DNA of 64,000 bases from Salinicola halophilus (GTDB taxonomy: Bacteria; Pseudomonadota; Gammaproteobacteria; Pseudomonadales; Halomonadaceae). The number at the start of each line of letters is the position of its first letter. The first letter of the stretch is position 1. A model generated the notes under the pieces. The model was not told the DNA's origin, made no database searches, and saw only the letters and a list, made by a program, of their open reading frames with translations. Shown here one piece after another: positions 1 to 8,664 of the stretch. The stretch lies in NCBI RefSeq assembly GCF_003206155.1, contig NZ_PZJV01000006.1:465925-529924 (forward strand), in the 5' to 3' direction. The position numbers were made by a program, and so were the translations under genes.

Positions 1-88
1 GAGGGGCGGCGTTCGTTCGAGTGGCGGGGAAGGCGTGAGCCAACCGACGCGGTACGGGCACCGCGCGGGCGCGTTGTCGCGGTCGGCG

Positions 89-544
89 CTAGAGCGAGCG
101 CGTCATGAAGACGCTGTACGGGTCTTCGACGTAGTCACCGAACGGGCCGCAGGTCTCGAAGCCGAAGGCGGCGTAGAGCTGGCGTGCCGGGGCGAAGTGC
201 GCCACTGAGCCGGTCTCCAGGCTCAGGCGCTCGAATCCGGCTGCACGGGCTTCGTCGATCAGGTGGGTGAGTAGCGCCCGGGCTACGCCGCGGCGCAGGT
301 GGCGCGAGTCGGTTCGCATCGACTTGATCTCGGCATGACGCGCATCCAGGCGCTTGAACGCCCCGCAGCCGAGCAGGTCGTCGTCTTCCCACACGGTATA
401 GAAGTAGACATCCGGCTGGCGAAGCGCCTCGAGGTCCAGCGCGTGGCGGCTCTCCGGCGGCGAGTGTGGGGCGAAGTCGTCCAGGTGCGCCTGCAGTAGC
501 GCAGCGATGTCGGGGCCGCGAAGATCGTCTCGAATGATGTGCAT
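89..544 (-). CDS. GNAT family N-acetyltransferase
   Basis: A 151-residue protein with the GNAT fold pattern. The acetyl-CoA pyrophosphate-binding motif A lies around residues 83-96 (RRGVARALLTHLIDEA). It is followed by LSLETGS (beta-5) and a C-terminal YAAFGF segment typical of the PhnO/ElaA-like small-molecule acetyltransferases. The substrate cannot be read from the sequence. It reads away from the rep gene and has no close operon partner. The upstream SD is weak, so the ATG at 544 is chosen because it gives a complete N-terminal strand. Family is clear, function unknown. Confidence 0.85.
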   Translation of the reverse strand: MHIIRDDLRGPDIAALLQAHLDDFAPHSPPESRHALDLEALRQPDVYFYTVWEDDDLLGCGAFKRLDARHAEIKSMRTDSRHLRRGVARALLTHLIDEARAAGFERLSLETGSVAHFAPARQLYAAFGFETCGPFGDYVEDPYSVFMTRSL

Positions 545-631
545 GTTACGTAATCTCGTCGTCTTAGTGAGGGGTTGAAGAATTGAGGGATTGAAGGCCC
601 TGAGCGTGTCCCGCCATGGACATGGCCGACG

Positions 632-1198
632 TCAGGCATCTGGCGGCGATTCTGGCGTCAACTGCGTCTCGACCCAGGCGAACAGCCGCGTATAGCTCGC
701 CTTCTCGGCGGCGCTCAAAAAGCCCTGCTGGGCGATCAGCGCCGGCATCTGGGTGGTGACGACGTCGAGCTGGGCCGATAGCGCGTTCGCCCTGGCGGCA
801 TCGAGGGCGCCTTGGGCACGCGCCGACGCGATCTCGTCGGTCAGTGCGTCGATCCGGGCGAACATCGCCTCCCGGTCCGAGTGATCGACGCGATAGTGAT
901 CGCCGTCGAGATGGACCTCCAACCCCGTCCCTTGGACGAGATGGATGATGGCGGTGGTCGGTACGAAACGCCCCTTGGTCGGCGATGCCTGCTGCCCCGC
1001 GAGCGCTGCCTGCGTCACCTCGACGAAGCAGCCGCTGCGGTGTGCGAACTGCTGCAGTGCCTGATCGAGACGCTGCGTCGGGAGATCGTAATCGACGGCA
1101 TTGGGCTGACACGTCGCCCAGGCCGGCGACGTGGCCAGCCAAAGGCTTACGAGTGTGCCGAGCGCCCAGCGCTGGCGGCGTGAGATGAGATGTCGCAT
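632..1198 (-). CDS. Secreted stand-alone STN-domain protein
   Basis: 188 residues. The first 28 residues form a signal peptide (positive start, hydrophobic core, cleavage near AWA). Next comes an STN domain (secretin and TonB N-terminus): the segment LDQALQQFAHRSGCFVEV, the Q-A-S-P-T-K-G-R-F turn and a final GTGLEVHLDGDHYRV strand. The rest is helical and probably coiled (two cysteines, no barrel, no secretin domain). The ATG at 1198 is chosen over a longer open frame because AGGGAG precedes it and it begins the signal peptide. STN domains usually sit at the N-terminus of TonB transducers or secretins, so a free STN module is unusual. It probably acts as a periplasmic protein-protein contact module. 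Partner unknown. Confidence 0.7.
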   Translation of the reverse strand: MRHLISRRQRWALGTLVSLWLATSPAWATCQPNAVDYDLPTQRLDQALQQFAHRSGCFVEVTQAALAGQQASPTKGRFVPTTAIIHLVQGTGLEVHLDGDHYRVDHSDREAMFARIDALTDEIASARAQGALDAARANALSAQLDVVTTQMPALIAQQGFLSAAEKASYTRLFAWVETQLTPESPPDA

Positions 1199-1328
1199 GA
1201 AAAGCTCCCTGTGTTCGCGCCCGCGAACGCGCAAAAGAAGTCGTCGCGCCAGGACCGAGTGGCCTGATCTTCGCCAACCACAACCTGTATCATAGCGCGG
1301 GCTCACCGTGCCTCTCTTCAGGTTCCCC

Positions 1329-3392
1329 ATGTCCGATATTCGCCAACGTGTCGCCAAGCTCAACCCGCGCCAGCAGGAGGCGGTGCGCTACATCGACGGC
1401 TCCTGTCTGGTGCTGGCGGGCGCCGGCTCCGGCAAGACCAGCGTGATCACCACCAAGATCGCCTATCTGGTGCAGGAGTGCGGGATGAGCGCGCGCAAGA
1501 TCGCCGCCGTCACCTTCACCAACAAGGCGGCGCGCGAAATGAAGGAGCGCGTGGGACAGATGCTTCAGGGGCGCGAGGGTCACGGTCTGACGGTGTCGAC
1601 CTTCCACAACCTGGGGCTCAACATCATCCGCCGCGAGCTGAAGGCGCTCGGCTTTCGCCCCGGGTTCTCGCTCTTCGACCCGGAAGACGCCAAGGCGCTG
1701 CTGCGGGATCTGATGCAGAAGGAAGCCGATACCGACGCCGAGCAGATCAATGCGGTGCAGAGCCAGATCTCCCAGTGGAAGAACGACCTGGTGCTGCCGG
1801 GGCCGGCGCTCTCCCACGCCGAAAACGAGGATCAGCAGTACGCCGCGCGTATCTATGAGGCGTACAACCGCCATCTCAAGGCGTACAACGCGGTCGATTT
1901 CGACGATCTGATCATGCTGCCGGTGGTGCTGTTGAAGACCGATCCGGACGCTTTGGCCCGCTGGCGAAAGCGCATCCACTACATGCTGGTGGACGAGTAT
2001 CAGGACACCAACGTCAGCCAGTACGAGCTGGTGAAGATGCTGATGGCCGAGCGCGCCACCTTTACCGTGGTCGGCGACGATGACCAGTCGATCTATGCCT
2101 GGCGCGGGGCGCGACCGGAGAACCTGGTCACCCTCGGCGAAGACTTCCCGCGGCTGAACGTGATCAAGCTCGAGCAGAACTACCGCTCCACCGGCACCAT
2201 TCTGCGCGCCGCCAACACGCTGATCGCGAACAATCCCCACGTCTACGAGAAGACGCTCTGGTCGGACATGGGCCAGGGCGATCCGATCCGCGTGATCGTC
2301 AATCGTCACGAGGAGGCCGAGGCGGAGCGCGTCGCCGGCGAGATTCTCACCCGTCGGATCAAGGAACGTGCCGAGTGGCGGGACTTCGCCGTGCTCTACC
2401 GCGGCAACTTCCAGGCGCGGCTGCTGGAGCTCAAGCTTCAGCATCATCAGATTCCCTACAAGCTTTCCGGCGGCACCTCGTTCTTCTCGCGCAACGAGAT
2501 CAAGGACGCGATGGCCTATCTGCGTCTGCTGATCAACCCGGACGACGACAACGCCTTCCTGCGAATCGTCAATGTGCCGCGGCGAGAGATCGGGCCGGGC
2601 ACGCTGGAAAAACTGGCGAACTACGCCAGCGAGCGACGCTCCGGTAACAGCCAGGGCTCGATGTTCGCCGCCTGCGGTGAGATGGGGCTGGAGCAGGTGC
2701 TGCCGAGCCGCGCCGTCGAGCGTCTCGGACGATTCGCCCACTTCATCGACGGCGTACGCAAGCGCATGGATCAGGGCGACGCCATCAGCGCGATCCGCGA
2801 GATGCTGCGCGACATGGACTACGAAGCCTGGCTCTATCAGAACGCCAGCGCCCCGACCATCGCCGAGCGGCGCATGGCCAACGTCTGGACGCTGATCGAC
2901 CAGCTCGAGAAGTCGATGCACCGCGACGACGAAGACGGTGAGGCGAGCGAGGAGACCGACGACGTGCAGGCGGCGATTTCGCGGCTGGTGCTGCGGGACA
3001 TTCTCGAGCAGCAGGCCGAGGAGGACGACTCCGACCGCGTGCAGCTGCTCACCATGCACGCCTCCAAGGGCCTCGAGTTTCCCCACGTCTACCTCATGGG
3101 GCTGGAGGAGGAGCTGCTGCCGCACCGCAACGCCATCGAATCCGGCACCATCGAGGAGGAGCGACGCCTGGCCTACGTCGGCATCACCCGCGCCCGGCGC
3201 ACGCTGACCCTGACGCTCGCGCGCCAGCGCAAGACCTACGGCGAGCTGCTCGACTGCACCCCGAGCCGCTTTCTCGACGAACTCCCGCCGGACGACCTCG
3301 AGTGGGAAGGCCGTGCCGACAAGGAGAACCCGGAGAAGAAACAGGAGCGCGGCCAGAGCGCGATTGCCGGGTTGCGCTCGCTGCTGGGGTAG
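1329..3392 (+). CDS. rep: ATP-dependent DNA helicase Rep
   Basis: A 687-residue UvrD/Rep superfamily 1A 3'-5' helicase, which removes proteins ahead of the replication fork. All motifs are visible: Walker A GAGSGKT near residue 35, TFTNKAAREM (Ia), DEYQDTN (II), GDDDQSIYAWRGA (III), QNYRS (IV), TMHASKGLEFPHVY (V) and EERRLAYVGITRAR (VI). It aligns with E. coli Rep almost from the start (LNPRQQEAVRYIDGSCLVLAGAGSG). The ATG at 1329 is preferred to the GTG at 1308 because it places the conserved N-terminus correctly. Length is normal for Rep (about 670). The product is cytoplasmic. Confidence 0.95.
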   Translation: MSDIRQRVAKLNPRQQEAVRYIDGSCLVLAGAGSGKTSVITTKIAYLVQECGMSARKIAAVTFTNKAAREMKERVGQMLQGREGHGLTVSTFHNLGLNIIRRELKALGFRPGFSLFDPEDAKALLRDLMQKEADTDAEQINAVQSQISQWKNDLVLPGPALSHAENEDQQYAARIYEAYNRHLKAYNAVDFDDLIMLPVVLLKTDPDALARWRKRIHYMLVDEYQDTNVSQYELVKMLMAERATFTVVGDDDQSIYAWRGARPENLVTLGEDFPRLNVIKLEQNYRSTGTILRAANTLIANNPHVYEKTLWSDMGQGDPIRVIVNRHEEAEAERVAGEILTRRIKERAEWRDFAVLYRGNFQARLLELKLQHHQIPYKLSGGTSFFSRNEIKDAMAYLRLLINPDDDNAFLRIVNVPRREIGPGTLEKLANYASERRSGNSQGSMFAACGEMGLEQVLPSRAVERLGRFAHFIDGVRKRMDQGDAISAIREMLRDMDYEAWLYQNASAPTIAERRMANVWTLIDQLEKSMHRDDEDGEASEETDDVQAAISRLVLRDILEQQAEEDDSDRVQLLTMHASKGLEFPHVYLMGLEEELLPHRNAIESGTIEEERRLAYVGITRARRTLTLTLARQRKTYGELLDCTPSRFLDELPPDDLEWEGRADKENPEKKQERGQSAIAGLRSLLG

Positions 3393-3448
3393 CGATTCCA
3401 CTTGGCGCCGGCGGCCACAGTCGCGGGTAGGCACTTCAAGGAGAGACG

Positions 3449-4291
3449 ATGAACACGATCGAGCTATGGCAGCAGGCCCGCGACGAGGCGATGACGATCT
3501 CGCGGCAGGAGCCGCTGCTGACCCCCTTGATGCTGGGCGCGGTGCTCAATCGCTCGACGCTGGGCGCGGGGTTGGCCTATCGCCTGGGGCAACGCCTGGC
3601 GCACCCCGATCTGGCGGCTAATCAGCTGATCGCGCTATTCGACGATTTGCTGGCTGGCGATCCCTCGGTCGGCGAAGGCATCGGCCAGGATCTGAACGCA
3701 GTGATCGAACGCGATCCGGCGATTCGCCAAGTCACCGAAGTGCTGCTCTATCTCAAGGGGTTCCACGCCTTGACCGTGCATCGCTTCGCCCACGTGCTGT
3801 GGCGGAGCGGCCGCCGGCAGATGGCGCGTTATCTACAGAGTCGCAGCTCGGAAGTGTTCCAGACCGATATCCACCCCGCGGCACGGGTCGGCAACGGCGT
3901 GTTCATCGACCATGCCACCGGCGTGGTGATCGGCGAGACCACCGTCATTGAGGACGACGTCTCGCTGCTGCAGGGCGTGACCCTGGGCGGCACCGGCAAG
4001 GAGGCGGGGGATCGCCACCCCAAGGTGCGCCGTGGCGTGCTGATCGGTGCCGGCGTCAAGGTGCTCGGCAATATCGAGATCGGCGAAGGTGCCCGTATCG
4101 GCGCCGGGTCCGTGGTGCTGAAGACGGTGCCGCCTCACACCACGGCGGTTGGCGTCCCGGCGCGTATCGTCGGCGATGCCGGCTGCGCGGCACCTTCACG
4201 GGAAATGCAGCATTGCCTCGACAAGCCACTGGAGCCGGAAAACCCGGCTCGGACCGCGCCCGTCAATGGCAAGCTTTGCTGCGGGCGCTAG
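3449..4291 (+). CDS. cysE: Serine O-acetyltransferase
   Basis: 280 residues; acetylates L-serine with acetyl-CoA to O-acetylserine, the first step of cysteine synthesis. The N-terminal helical SATase domain is followed by a left-handed beta-helix of hexapeptide repeats from about residue 140. Catalytic pocket residues are visible in DIHPAARVGNGVFIDHATGVV, and the acetyl-CoA loop in GGTGKEAGDRHPK. The C-terminal tail ends in a Cys-Cys pair and lacks the terminal Ile used by CysK in other species to bind CysE, so a CysE-CysK complex may differ here. A strong AAGGAG precedes the ATG. Confidence 0.93.
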   Translation: MNTIELWQQARDEAMTISRQEPLLTPLMLGAVLNRSTLGAGLAYRLGQRLAHPDLAANQLIALFDDLLAGDPSVGEGIGQDLNAVIERDPAIRQVTEVLLYLKGFHALTVHRFAHVLWRSGRRQMARYLQSRSSEVFQTDIHPAARVGNGVFIDHATGVVIGETTVIEDDVSLLQGVTLGGTGKEAGDRHPKVRRGVLIGAGVKVLGNIEIGEGARIGAGSVVLKTVPPHTTAVGVPARIVGDAGCAAPSREMQHCLDKPLEPENPARTAPVNGKLCCGR

Positions 4292-4298
4292 GACGATC

Positions 4299-5135
4299 TC
4301 AATCCAGCGTCAGGCGGCTCGCCAAGAAACCTGTCAGCTCGACGCTATCCAGCGCATCCAGCCACGCCATGGCGAAGCTGCCCGGGCCTTTTGCCGTGTG
4401 CGCCGCCTGCTCGGCGGCCGCCGCGGCATGGGCGTGGGCCACCGTCATCGCCTCCAGCGGTGATTCGGCCACGGCCAGATAAGCGGCGATCAATCCGCCC
4501 AGCGCACACCCCGTCCCGGTGACCCGCGGCTGCCAGGCGCTACCGCCGGCAAGGCTTATCGTCAGCGGCTCGGCCGCTTCGGCGGGTCGCCCCAGCAAGC
4601 GGTCGATCGGACCGGAGATGGCGACGCCGTTCGTCTGGGTCAGCAGGTCGCCAGCCGCCTGTAGCGCATCCTGGGAGTCGTGCCGGGTGTCGACGCCACG
4701 GCCGCGGGTGCCCGCCTCGGCCAGCGCCATGATCTCGGAGGCGTTGCCGCGGATCGCCGCCGGGTGGTGCGCCATCAGCTCGAGACTCACCTCTCGCCGC
4801 AATGGCAGCGCCGCCGCACCCACCGGATCGAGCACCCAGGGCTTGCCCGCGGCGTTGGCGGCCCGGGCGGCGCGGCGCATCGCCTCTAGACTCCCCGCAT
4901 TGGGGGTGCCCAGATTGATCAGCACGGCATCTGCCGCTGCGGCCAGCTCGCCGGCCTCCTCCGGGTGATCGGTCATCGCCGGCGAGGCGCCGGCGGCCAG
5001 CAGCGCGTTGGCGACGAAATTGACGGTGACCTGATTGGTCAGGCAGTGCACCAGCGGCGCTCGTTCGCGCAGCCGCTCCCGCGTAGCCAGCAGACGAGCC
5101 GACAGCGCCTCGGGTGAGAAATACGATTCCTGCAT
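4299..5135 (-). CDS. thiM: Hydroxyethylthiazole kinase
   Basis: 278 residues; phosphorylates 4-methyl-5-(2-hydroxyethyl)thiazole for thiamine salvage. Family signatures: PLVHCLTNQVTVNFVANALLAAGASPAM at the N-terminus, NLGT, WVLDPVGA, RGNASEIMAL and the ATP/anion-hole motif VTGTGCALGGLIAAYLA. The ATG at 5135 is chosen because GAGGAG lies 12 bases upstream, inside the end of the cytochrome c gene, giving near-overlap and probable translational coupling. No thiD or thiE partner is visible next to it and no TPP riboswitch could be recognised upstream. Confidence 0.92.
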   Translation of the reverse strand: MQESYFSPEALSARLLATRERLRERAPLVHCLTNQVTVNFVANALLAAGASPAMTDHPEEAGELAAAADAVLINLGTPNAGSLEAMRRAARAANAAGKPWVLDPVGAAALPLRREVSLELMAHHPAAIRGNASEIMALAEAGTRGRGVDTRHDSQDALQAAGDLLTQTNGVAISGPIDRLLGRPAEAAEPLTISLAGGSAWQPRVTGTGCALGGLIAAYLAVAESPLEAMTVAHAHAAAAAEQAAHTAKGPGSFAMAWLDALDSVELTGFLASRLTLD

Positions 5136-5139
5136 GACG

Positions 5140-5448
5140 TTACCGGCTCTCCTCGACGATATAGTCCACCGCGGCTCGGACCGCGTCATCGCTCAAATCC
5201 GCGTTGCCGCCCTTGGCCGGCATGCCGCCGACCCCGTCGATGGCGTTGGCATAGAGCGTCTCCATGCCCGCGTCGAGGCGCGACGCCCAGGCGTCCCGAT
5301 CGCCGATGGCCGGTGCGCCGCCGCCCTGGTGGCAGCCCGCGCAGTCGCTCTCGAATACCGTCTTTCCATCCACGGCCAGTGCCGGTGCGCCAGCGCTGAG
5401 TAGCATCAGTGTGGCGGCAACGAACGCGCTTCCCATCTTCGTCATCAT
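5140..5448 (-). CDS. Small periplasmic cytochrome c (c5-like)
   Basis: 102 residues with a signal peptide of about 25 residues (cleavage near ALA-VD) and a single class I haem c site CAGCH. The distal Met is in GGMPAKGGNADLSDDAV, the usual cytochrome c5/c555 pattern. It would carry one electron in the periplasm. GAGGAG precedes the first of two tandem ATGs. Its TAA stop lies four bases before the thiM start, so both genes are probably on one transcript, although their functions are not obviously linked. Confidence 0.88.
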   Translation of the reverse strand: MMTKMGSAFVAATLMLLSAGAPALAVDGKTVFESDCAGCHQGGGAPAIGDRDAWASRLDAGMETLYANAIDGVGGMPAKGGNADLSDDAVRAAVDYIVEESR

Positions 5449-5625
5449 GCTCTCCTCATCGGCCGAAACGTCATTTTGTCGTGTCGTTGCCGATCAGTAT
5501 AAGCAGCGCGCGGCGGGGTGAAAGGTAGCGCCTCCCCAGCGGTACGTGTCTGGACAGCCATGAGCCGAGCGAGTAGGATGGCCGCGCCGTGAACGGGGCA
5601 AGTCCTCGATCACCGGTCCCCCCAA

Positions 5626-5702
5626 GCGCCCATAGCTCAGCTGGATAGAGTACTGCCCTCCGAAGGCAGGGGTCGAAGGTTCGAATCCTTCTGGGCGCGC
5701 CA
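5626..5702 (+). tRNA. tRNA-Arg (anticodon CCG)
   Basis: A 77-nt cloverleaf: acceptor stem GCGCCCA/TGGGCGC, D arm AGCTCAGCTGGATAGAG, anticodon stem CTGCC/GGCAG with loop CTCCGAA (anticodon CCG, codon CGG), T arm with GGTTCGAATCC, discriminator G and an encoded CCA. The last 20 bases serve as the attachment site of the integrative element that follows. No terminator follows directly; the likely original one is 15.3 kb away at 21051-21082. Confidence 0.97.
5683..5702 (+). repeat. attL: tRNA-Arg 3' end, left boundary of element
   Basis: The 20 bases GAATCCTTCTGGGCGCGCCA, spanning part of the T arm to the CCA end, are repeated exactly at 21016-21035. The bases immediately outside differ (C/G before, T/A after), so the exact repeat is 20 bp. 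A tyrosine integrase gene starts 166 bases further right, the standard layout of tRNA-integrated elements. Confidence 0.93.
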
Positions 5703-5815
5703 TCTAAGGTTCTTGAGCGTTCCGAACAGTTCCAAAACGGGCGAAAAAACGCAGTAAAATCAGCGATTTTTGGTCTCGTGCCTTCCTAAGCGTTCCTACC
5801 GAATCCGGCCTATTT

Positions 5816-5866
5816 GTGGTATAGAACAGGGTATATACCCCTGTTCGGAAAACGTCGCTATACCAC
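5816..5866. promoter_or_regulatory. Nested inverted repeats upstream of integrase start
   Basis: Outer arms GTGGTATAG (5816-5824) and CTATACCAC (5858-5866) are perfect complements. Inside them GAACAGGG (5824-5831) pairs with CCCTGTTC (5839-5846) around TATATAC. The right outer arm ends one base before the chosen integrase ATG (5868), so the structure covers the expected ribosome binding site. It may be an operator for integrase autoregulation or an RNA hairpin hiding the start. Seen directly; role inferred. Confidence 0.6.
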
Positions 5867-5867
5867 G

Positions 5868-7046
5868 ATGCCGCTAACTGTCCGAAAAATCGAAGCAACT
5901 AAGCCAGACACGAAACCCGTTACCCTCATCGATGGGTCGGGATTACAACTTGTGATTTCTCCCGGTGGCAGCCGGGGCTGGCGCCTGCGGTACACACGCC
6001 CCAACGGCAAGCGCAACATGATGAGCCTGGGCAGCTACCCCGAGGTAACGCTTGCCGAGGCACGCGAGAAGCGCACGGATGCCCGCCGCCTCTTGAGCCA
6101 GGGCATCGACCCAGTGGAGCAGCGCAAGGAAGAAAAGCGCGAGCAGCGGTTCACCCAGCAGAGCACCTTTCGGGCGCTGGCGCATGAGTGGCACGCGACA
6201 ATGGCCCCGCGCTGGAAAGCCAGCTCCAAGCGAGCGAGAGAGAGCCTACGTTCGCTCGAGAACTACATCTTCTCGCACGTCGGCGATCGGCCTATCGAAT
6301 CCATCAAGCCGCTCGAGTGGCTGGACCTGCTCAAGCGGTTGGAGAAAGCCGGCAAGCTCGAGCAGCGGCGCAAAGTGCATTCGTTCTGCCGAGACATCTA
6401 CCGCTTCGCGATCATCACCGGTCGCGCCACGAGTAACCCACTCACCGACCTCAATGGCGCGCTGATACCCCACAGGCAGAAAAGCTTCCCCCACGTCTCG
6501 CAAGAGGAACTGCCAGAGCTGGTTCAGGCGATCGAGCACTATCACAACCCCTTGGTTCGCATCGGCCTGAAACTGCTTCTGATGACTGCGCTACGGCCAG
6601 GGGAGATGCGGCAAGCGAGGTGGGAAGAGATCGACTTCGAGGCCGCCATCTGGAAGCTACCTGTCGAGCGGATGAAGATGGGCCGCGCCCACCGAGTCCC
6701 GCTACCGACACAGGCGCTCGCCGAGCTCCGTCAGTTGCACGTCATGACAGGGCAGTACGGCCTGCTTTTCCCTGGCCGAAACGATCCGAGGAAGCCGCTT
6801 TCCGATGCCGCCTTCGGAATGGCGCTCAAACGCATGGGCTTTCACGGTCGCCACGTGCCCCACGGCACCCGCCATGTCGTGGCCACCGGGCTCAAGGAGC
6901 TTGGCTACCCGGGTGAATGGATCGAGATGCAGCTCTCTCACAAGTTGCCGGGCCTACAAGGCGTCTACACTCACGCCGAGCACATGGCCGCCGAGCAGCG
7001 CCCGGCAATGATGCAGTTCTGGGCAGATAATCTGAATTTTAAATAG
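5868..7046 (+). CDS. int: P4-family tyrosine integrase
   Basis: 392 residues. An N-terminal arm-binding DUF4102-type domain (LTVRKIEATKP through GSYPEVTLAEAREKRTDARRL) is followed by a SAM-like core-binding domain and a catalytic domain. The latter has the first catalytic Arg in LRPGEMRQARW, HGTRHVVATGL, the LSH box and Tyr in GVYTHAEHM near the C-terminus. It catalyses integration at and excision from the tRNA-Arg. The ATG at 5868 is chosen over an in-frame TTG at 5814 because the conserved domain starts at MPLTVRKIEA. Its stop lies one base from the stop of the convergent reverse transcriptase gene. No excisionase other than the AlpA-like protein is visible. Confidence 0.95.
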   Translation: MPLTVRKIEATKPDTKPVTLIDGSGLQLVISPGGSRGWRLRYTRPNGKRNMMSLGSYPEVTLAEAREKRTDARRLLSQGIDPVEQRKEEKREQRFTQQSTFRALAHEWHATMAPRWKASSKRARESLRSLENYIFSHVGDRPIESIKPLEWLDLLKRLEKAGKLEQRRKVHSFCRDIYRFAIITGRATSNPLTDLNGALIPHRQKSFPHVSQEELPELVQAIEHYHNPLVRIGLKLLLMTALRPGEMRQARWEEIDFEAAIWKLPVERMKMGRAHRVPLPTQALAELRQLHVMTGQYGLLFPGRNDPRKPLSDAAFGMALKRMGFHGRHVPHGTRHVVATGLKELGYPGEWIEMQLSHKLPGLQGVYTHAEHMAAEQRPAMMQFWADNLNFK

Positions 7047-7047
7047 T

Positions 7048-8664
7048 TTAACTCCTATTCCGTTGTATCCAGTTTTCAAAAGTAGGTGGCTTTTCGTCCT
7101 CCATGTCTTGAAACGGGTTGTTTAATACTTTGCAATATTTTTCTGGTAGTGTTTCTTCGTCTTCGTTGGGCAGGAAGTTGACTTCGTTTTCTTTCATGAT
7201 TTTAAATACATTATCACTGTAGGCGTTCTTGATTAATCCTTTTCGATAAAGTTGATACAGGAGAAGCCACTGCTGATCTTTTTCGAGGTCAGTCCCCTCT
7301 AACAACTGGCAAGCGTAGTCTAAGACGTATGCCTCTGAAGGAGCGTGCTCCGACAGTAATGTTATGCTTATTGAATCTTCTGTATCAATAATTGCCCGAG
7401 TCGCTTCGGGTTCTATTTTAAGTTTATGTTTGAGCAAGAAAAACAATGACCAAGCAACTCCGTCAGACCTCCCGTGCTTAGCATGCTCCATTAATATGAT
7501 GTTTAATTTTTCCCCTAAGTTCTGGATTGGATGCTCCATACCCTCATCCACTTGAAGGTTGTCGAGATATGGTAATAAAATCGGGTAGTGCCAGCTAAGG
7601 TTGACAATATAGGCAGCTAATATTGCACTGTGACTTGGCGACAGACTGTGCATGATTGATCCAAAGGCGAATTTTAAAACGCTGCCGTCGGGTGTTATAT
7701 TGTTTAATCTCACTGCATAGTCTAGAAAGTGGATTACTTCAGAAAATGAGAGCTGTCGGGATTTGTTCGATTCAAGTAAGGTTGATGGTTTGGTTCTCAT
7801 TAACTCTGCCACCCAATCTGGCTGAAGTGGGTCAGGCTGCTCAACGATAGAAGTTTTTGATAGGTTTAGAGACATTTTGCGCTTAGAAAGCTCAGTGCCC
7901 AGAATTCTTATAAACTTTTGTGCGTCTTCATGCGTCGTGCATAAACAGGTATAGTCGTCGATATACCTTATAAACTCAAAACCTTCTTTACTTAAATTTT
8001 TGTCAATGGCGCCTAATATTATTTCAACAGCTAAGCTGGAAGTTCCTGGCCCAATAGGAATTCCTTGTGTTTCATTTCTTTTGGATTTACGCACTGCCCG
8101 ATCGAGATTTTCGGACCAGTGGCTTTCTTTTTCATTTCTCTTTTTTGCTAGATTTAGCTTTGACTCTTCGAAGCCTCTTAATGTCCATTCGAGTGAATGA
8201 GAGTACACTGAGCCAAAGCAGTTTGCTATATCTGTATGCACACGAAATCGTTTCCCAAAGGTTAAGTCTAGAGAGTTCGCCACCTTGTCTTCGTATTGTT
8301 CGTAATTCATTATGAATGCGCGGCCATCAATATGTTGATCTGGTTTTACAATGCTGAATTTGTTTTCATATACACTCTCCAAAGACTCCCAGTTATTGAT
8401 TAAATTTTCAACTATATCAGAATGTGCCTTGGGGTGAACTATACTCAAAACCCTCGGCACGTTGTTATAGCGAGTCGCCCTGTACTCTATGAGGTCATAC
8501 CCAAGCGCGCGTGAATTTTCTCCACTCAAGATCTGGGAGATTTCTGGGGTGAAAGTTCTGGTTGAAAAGCACGGTGGAATTTCCCCGATTCCCTCTTTTT
8601 GGTTTGGGAAGTAGTTCCATCTTGTTAAAGCTTCATGTAAATGTCTTTTTTTCCCAAGTATCAT
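7048..8664 (-). CDS. Defence-type (DRT/UG) reverse transcriptase
   Basis: 538 residues. RT palm motifs are clear: HTDIANCF (motif A, Asp145), GIPIGPGTSS (201-210) and the active site YIDD (234-237), then LNLSKT. The extra C-terminal 260 residues are helical and match no maturase (no X domain, no HNH). The gene is a lone ORF without group II intron or recognised retron msr/msd, in the integrase-proximal slot where P4-like satellites carry anti-phage genes. I infer a DRT-class single-gene system. DRT4-like is my best guess from memory of the family, but the class is not certain. It is strongly AT-rich relative to neighbours, a sign of recent transfer. AAGGA precedes the ATG. Confidence 0.82.
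   Translation of the reverse strand: MILGKKRHLHEALTRWNYFPNQKEGIGEIPPCFSTRTFTPEISQILSGENSRALGYDLIEYRATRYNNVPRVLSIVHPKAHSDIVENLINNWESLESVYENKFSIVKPDQHIDGRAFIMNYEQYEDKVANSLDLTFGKRFRVHTDIANCFGSVYSHSLEWTLRGFEESKLNLAKKRNEKESHWSENLDRAVRKSKRNETQGIPIGPGTSSLAVEIILGAIDKNLSKEGFEFIRYIDDYTCLCTTHEDAQKFIRILGTELSKRKMSLNLSKTSIVEQPDPLQPDWVAELMRTKPSTLLESNKSRQLSFSEVIHFLDYAVRLNNITPDGSVLKFAFGSIMHSLSPSHSAILAAYIVNLSWHYPILLPYLDNLQVDEGMEHPIQNLGEKLNIILMEHAKHGRSDGVAWSLFFLLKHKLKIEPEATRAIIDTEDSISITLLSEHAPSEAYVLDYACQLLEGTDLEKDQQWLLLYQLYRKGLIKNAYSDNVFKIMKENEVNFLPNEDEETLPEKYCKVLNNPFQDMEDEKPPTFENWIQRNRS

Noticed and set aside
1290-3434. 714-codon minus-strand frame opposite rep
   Set aside because: Rep helicase motifs are complete on the plus strand; the antisense frame has no family match.
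7048-8664. Retron or group II intron
   Set aside because: No msr/msd-like inverted structure that I could find near the RT, no maturase X domain and no intron domain V sequence; the RT is a long stand-alone protein.
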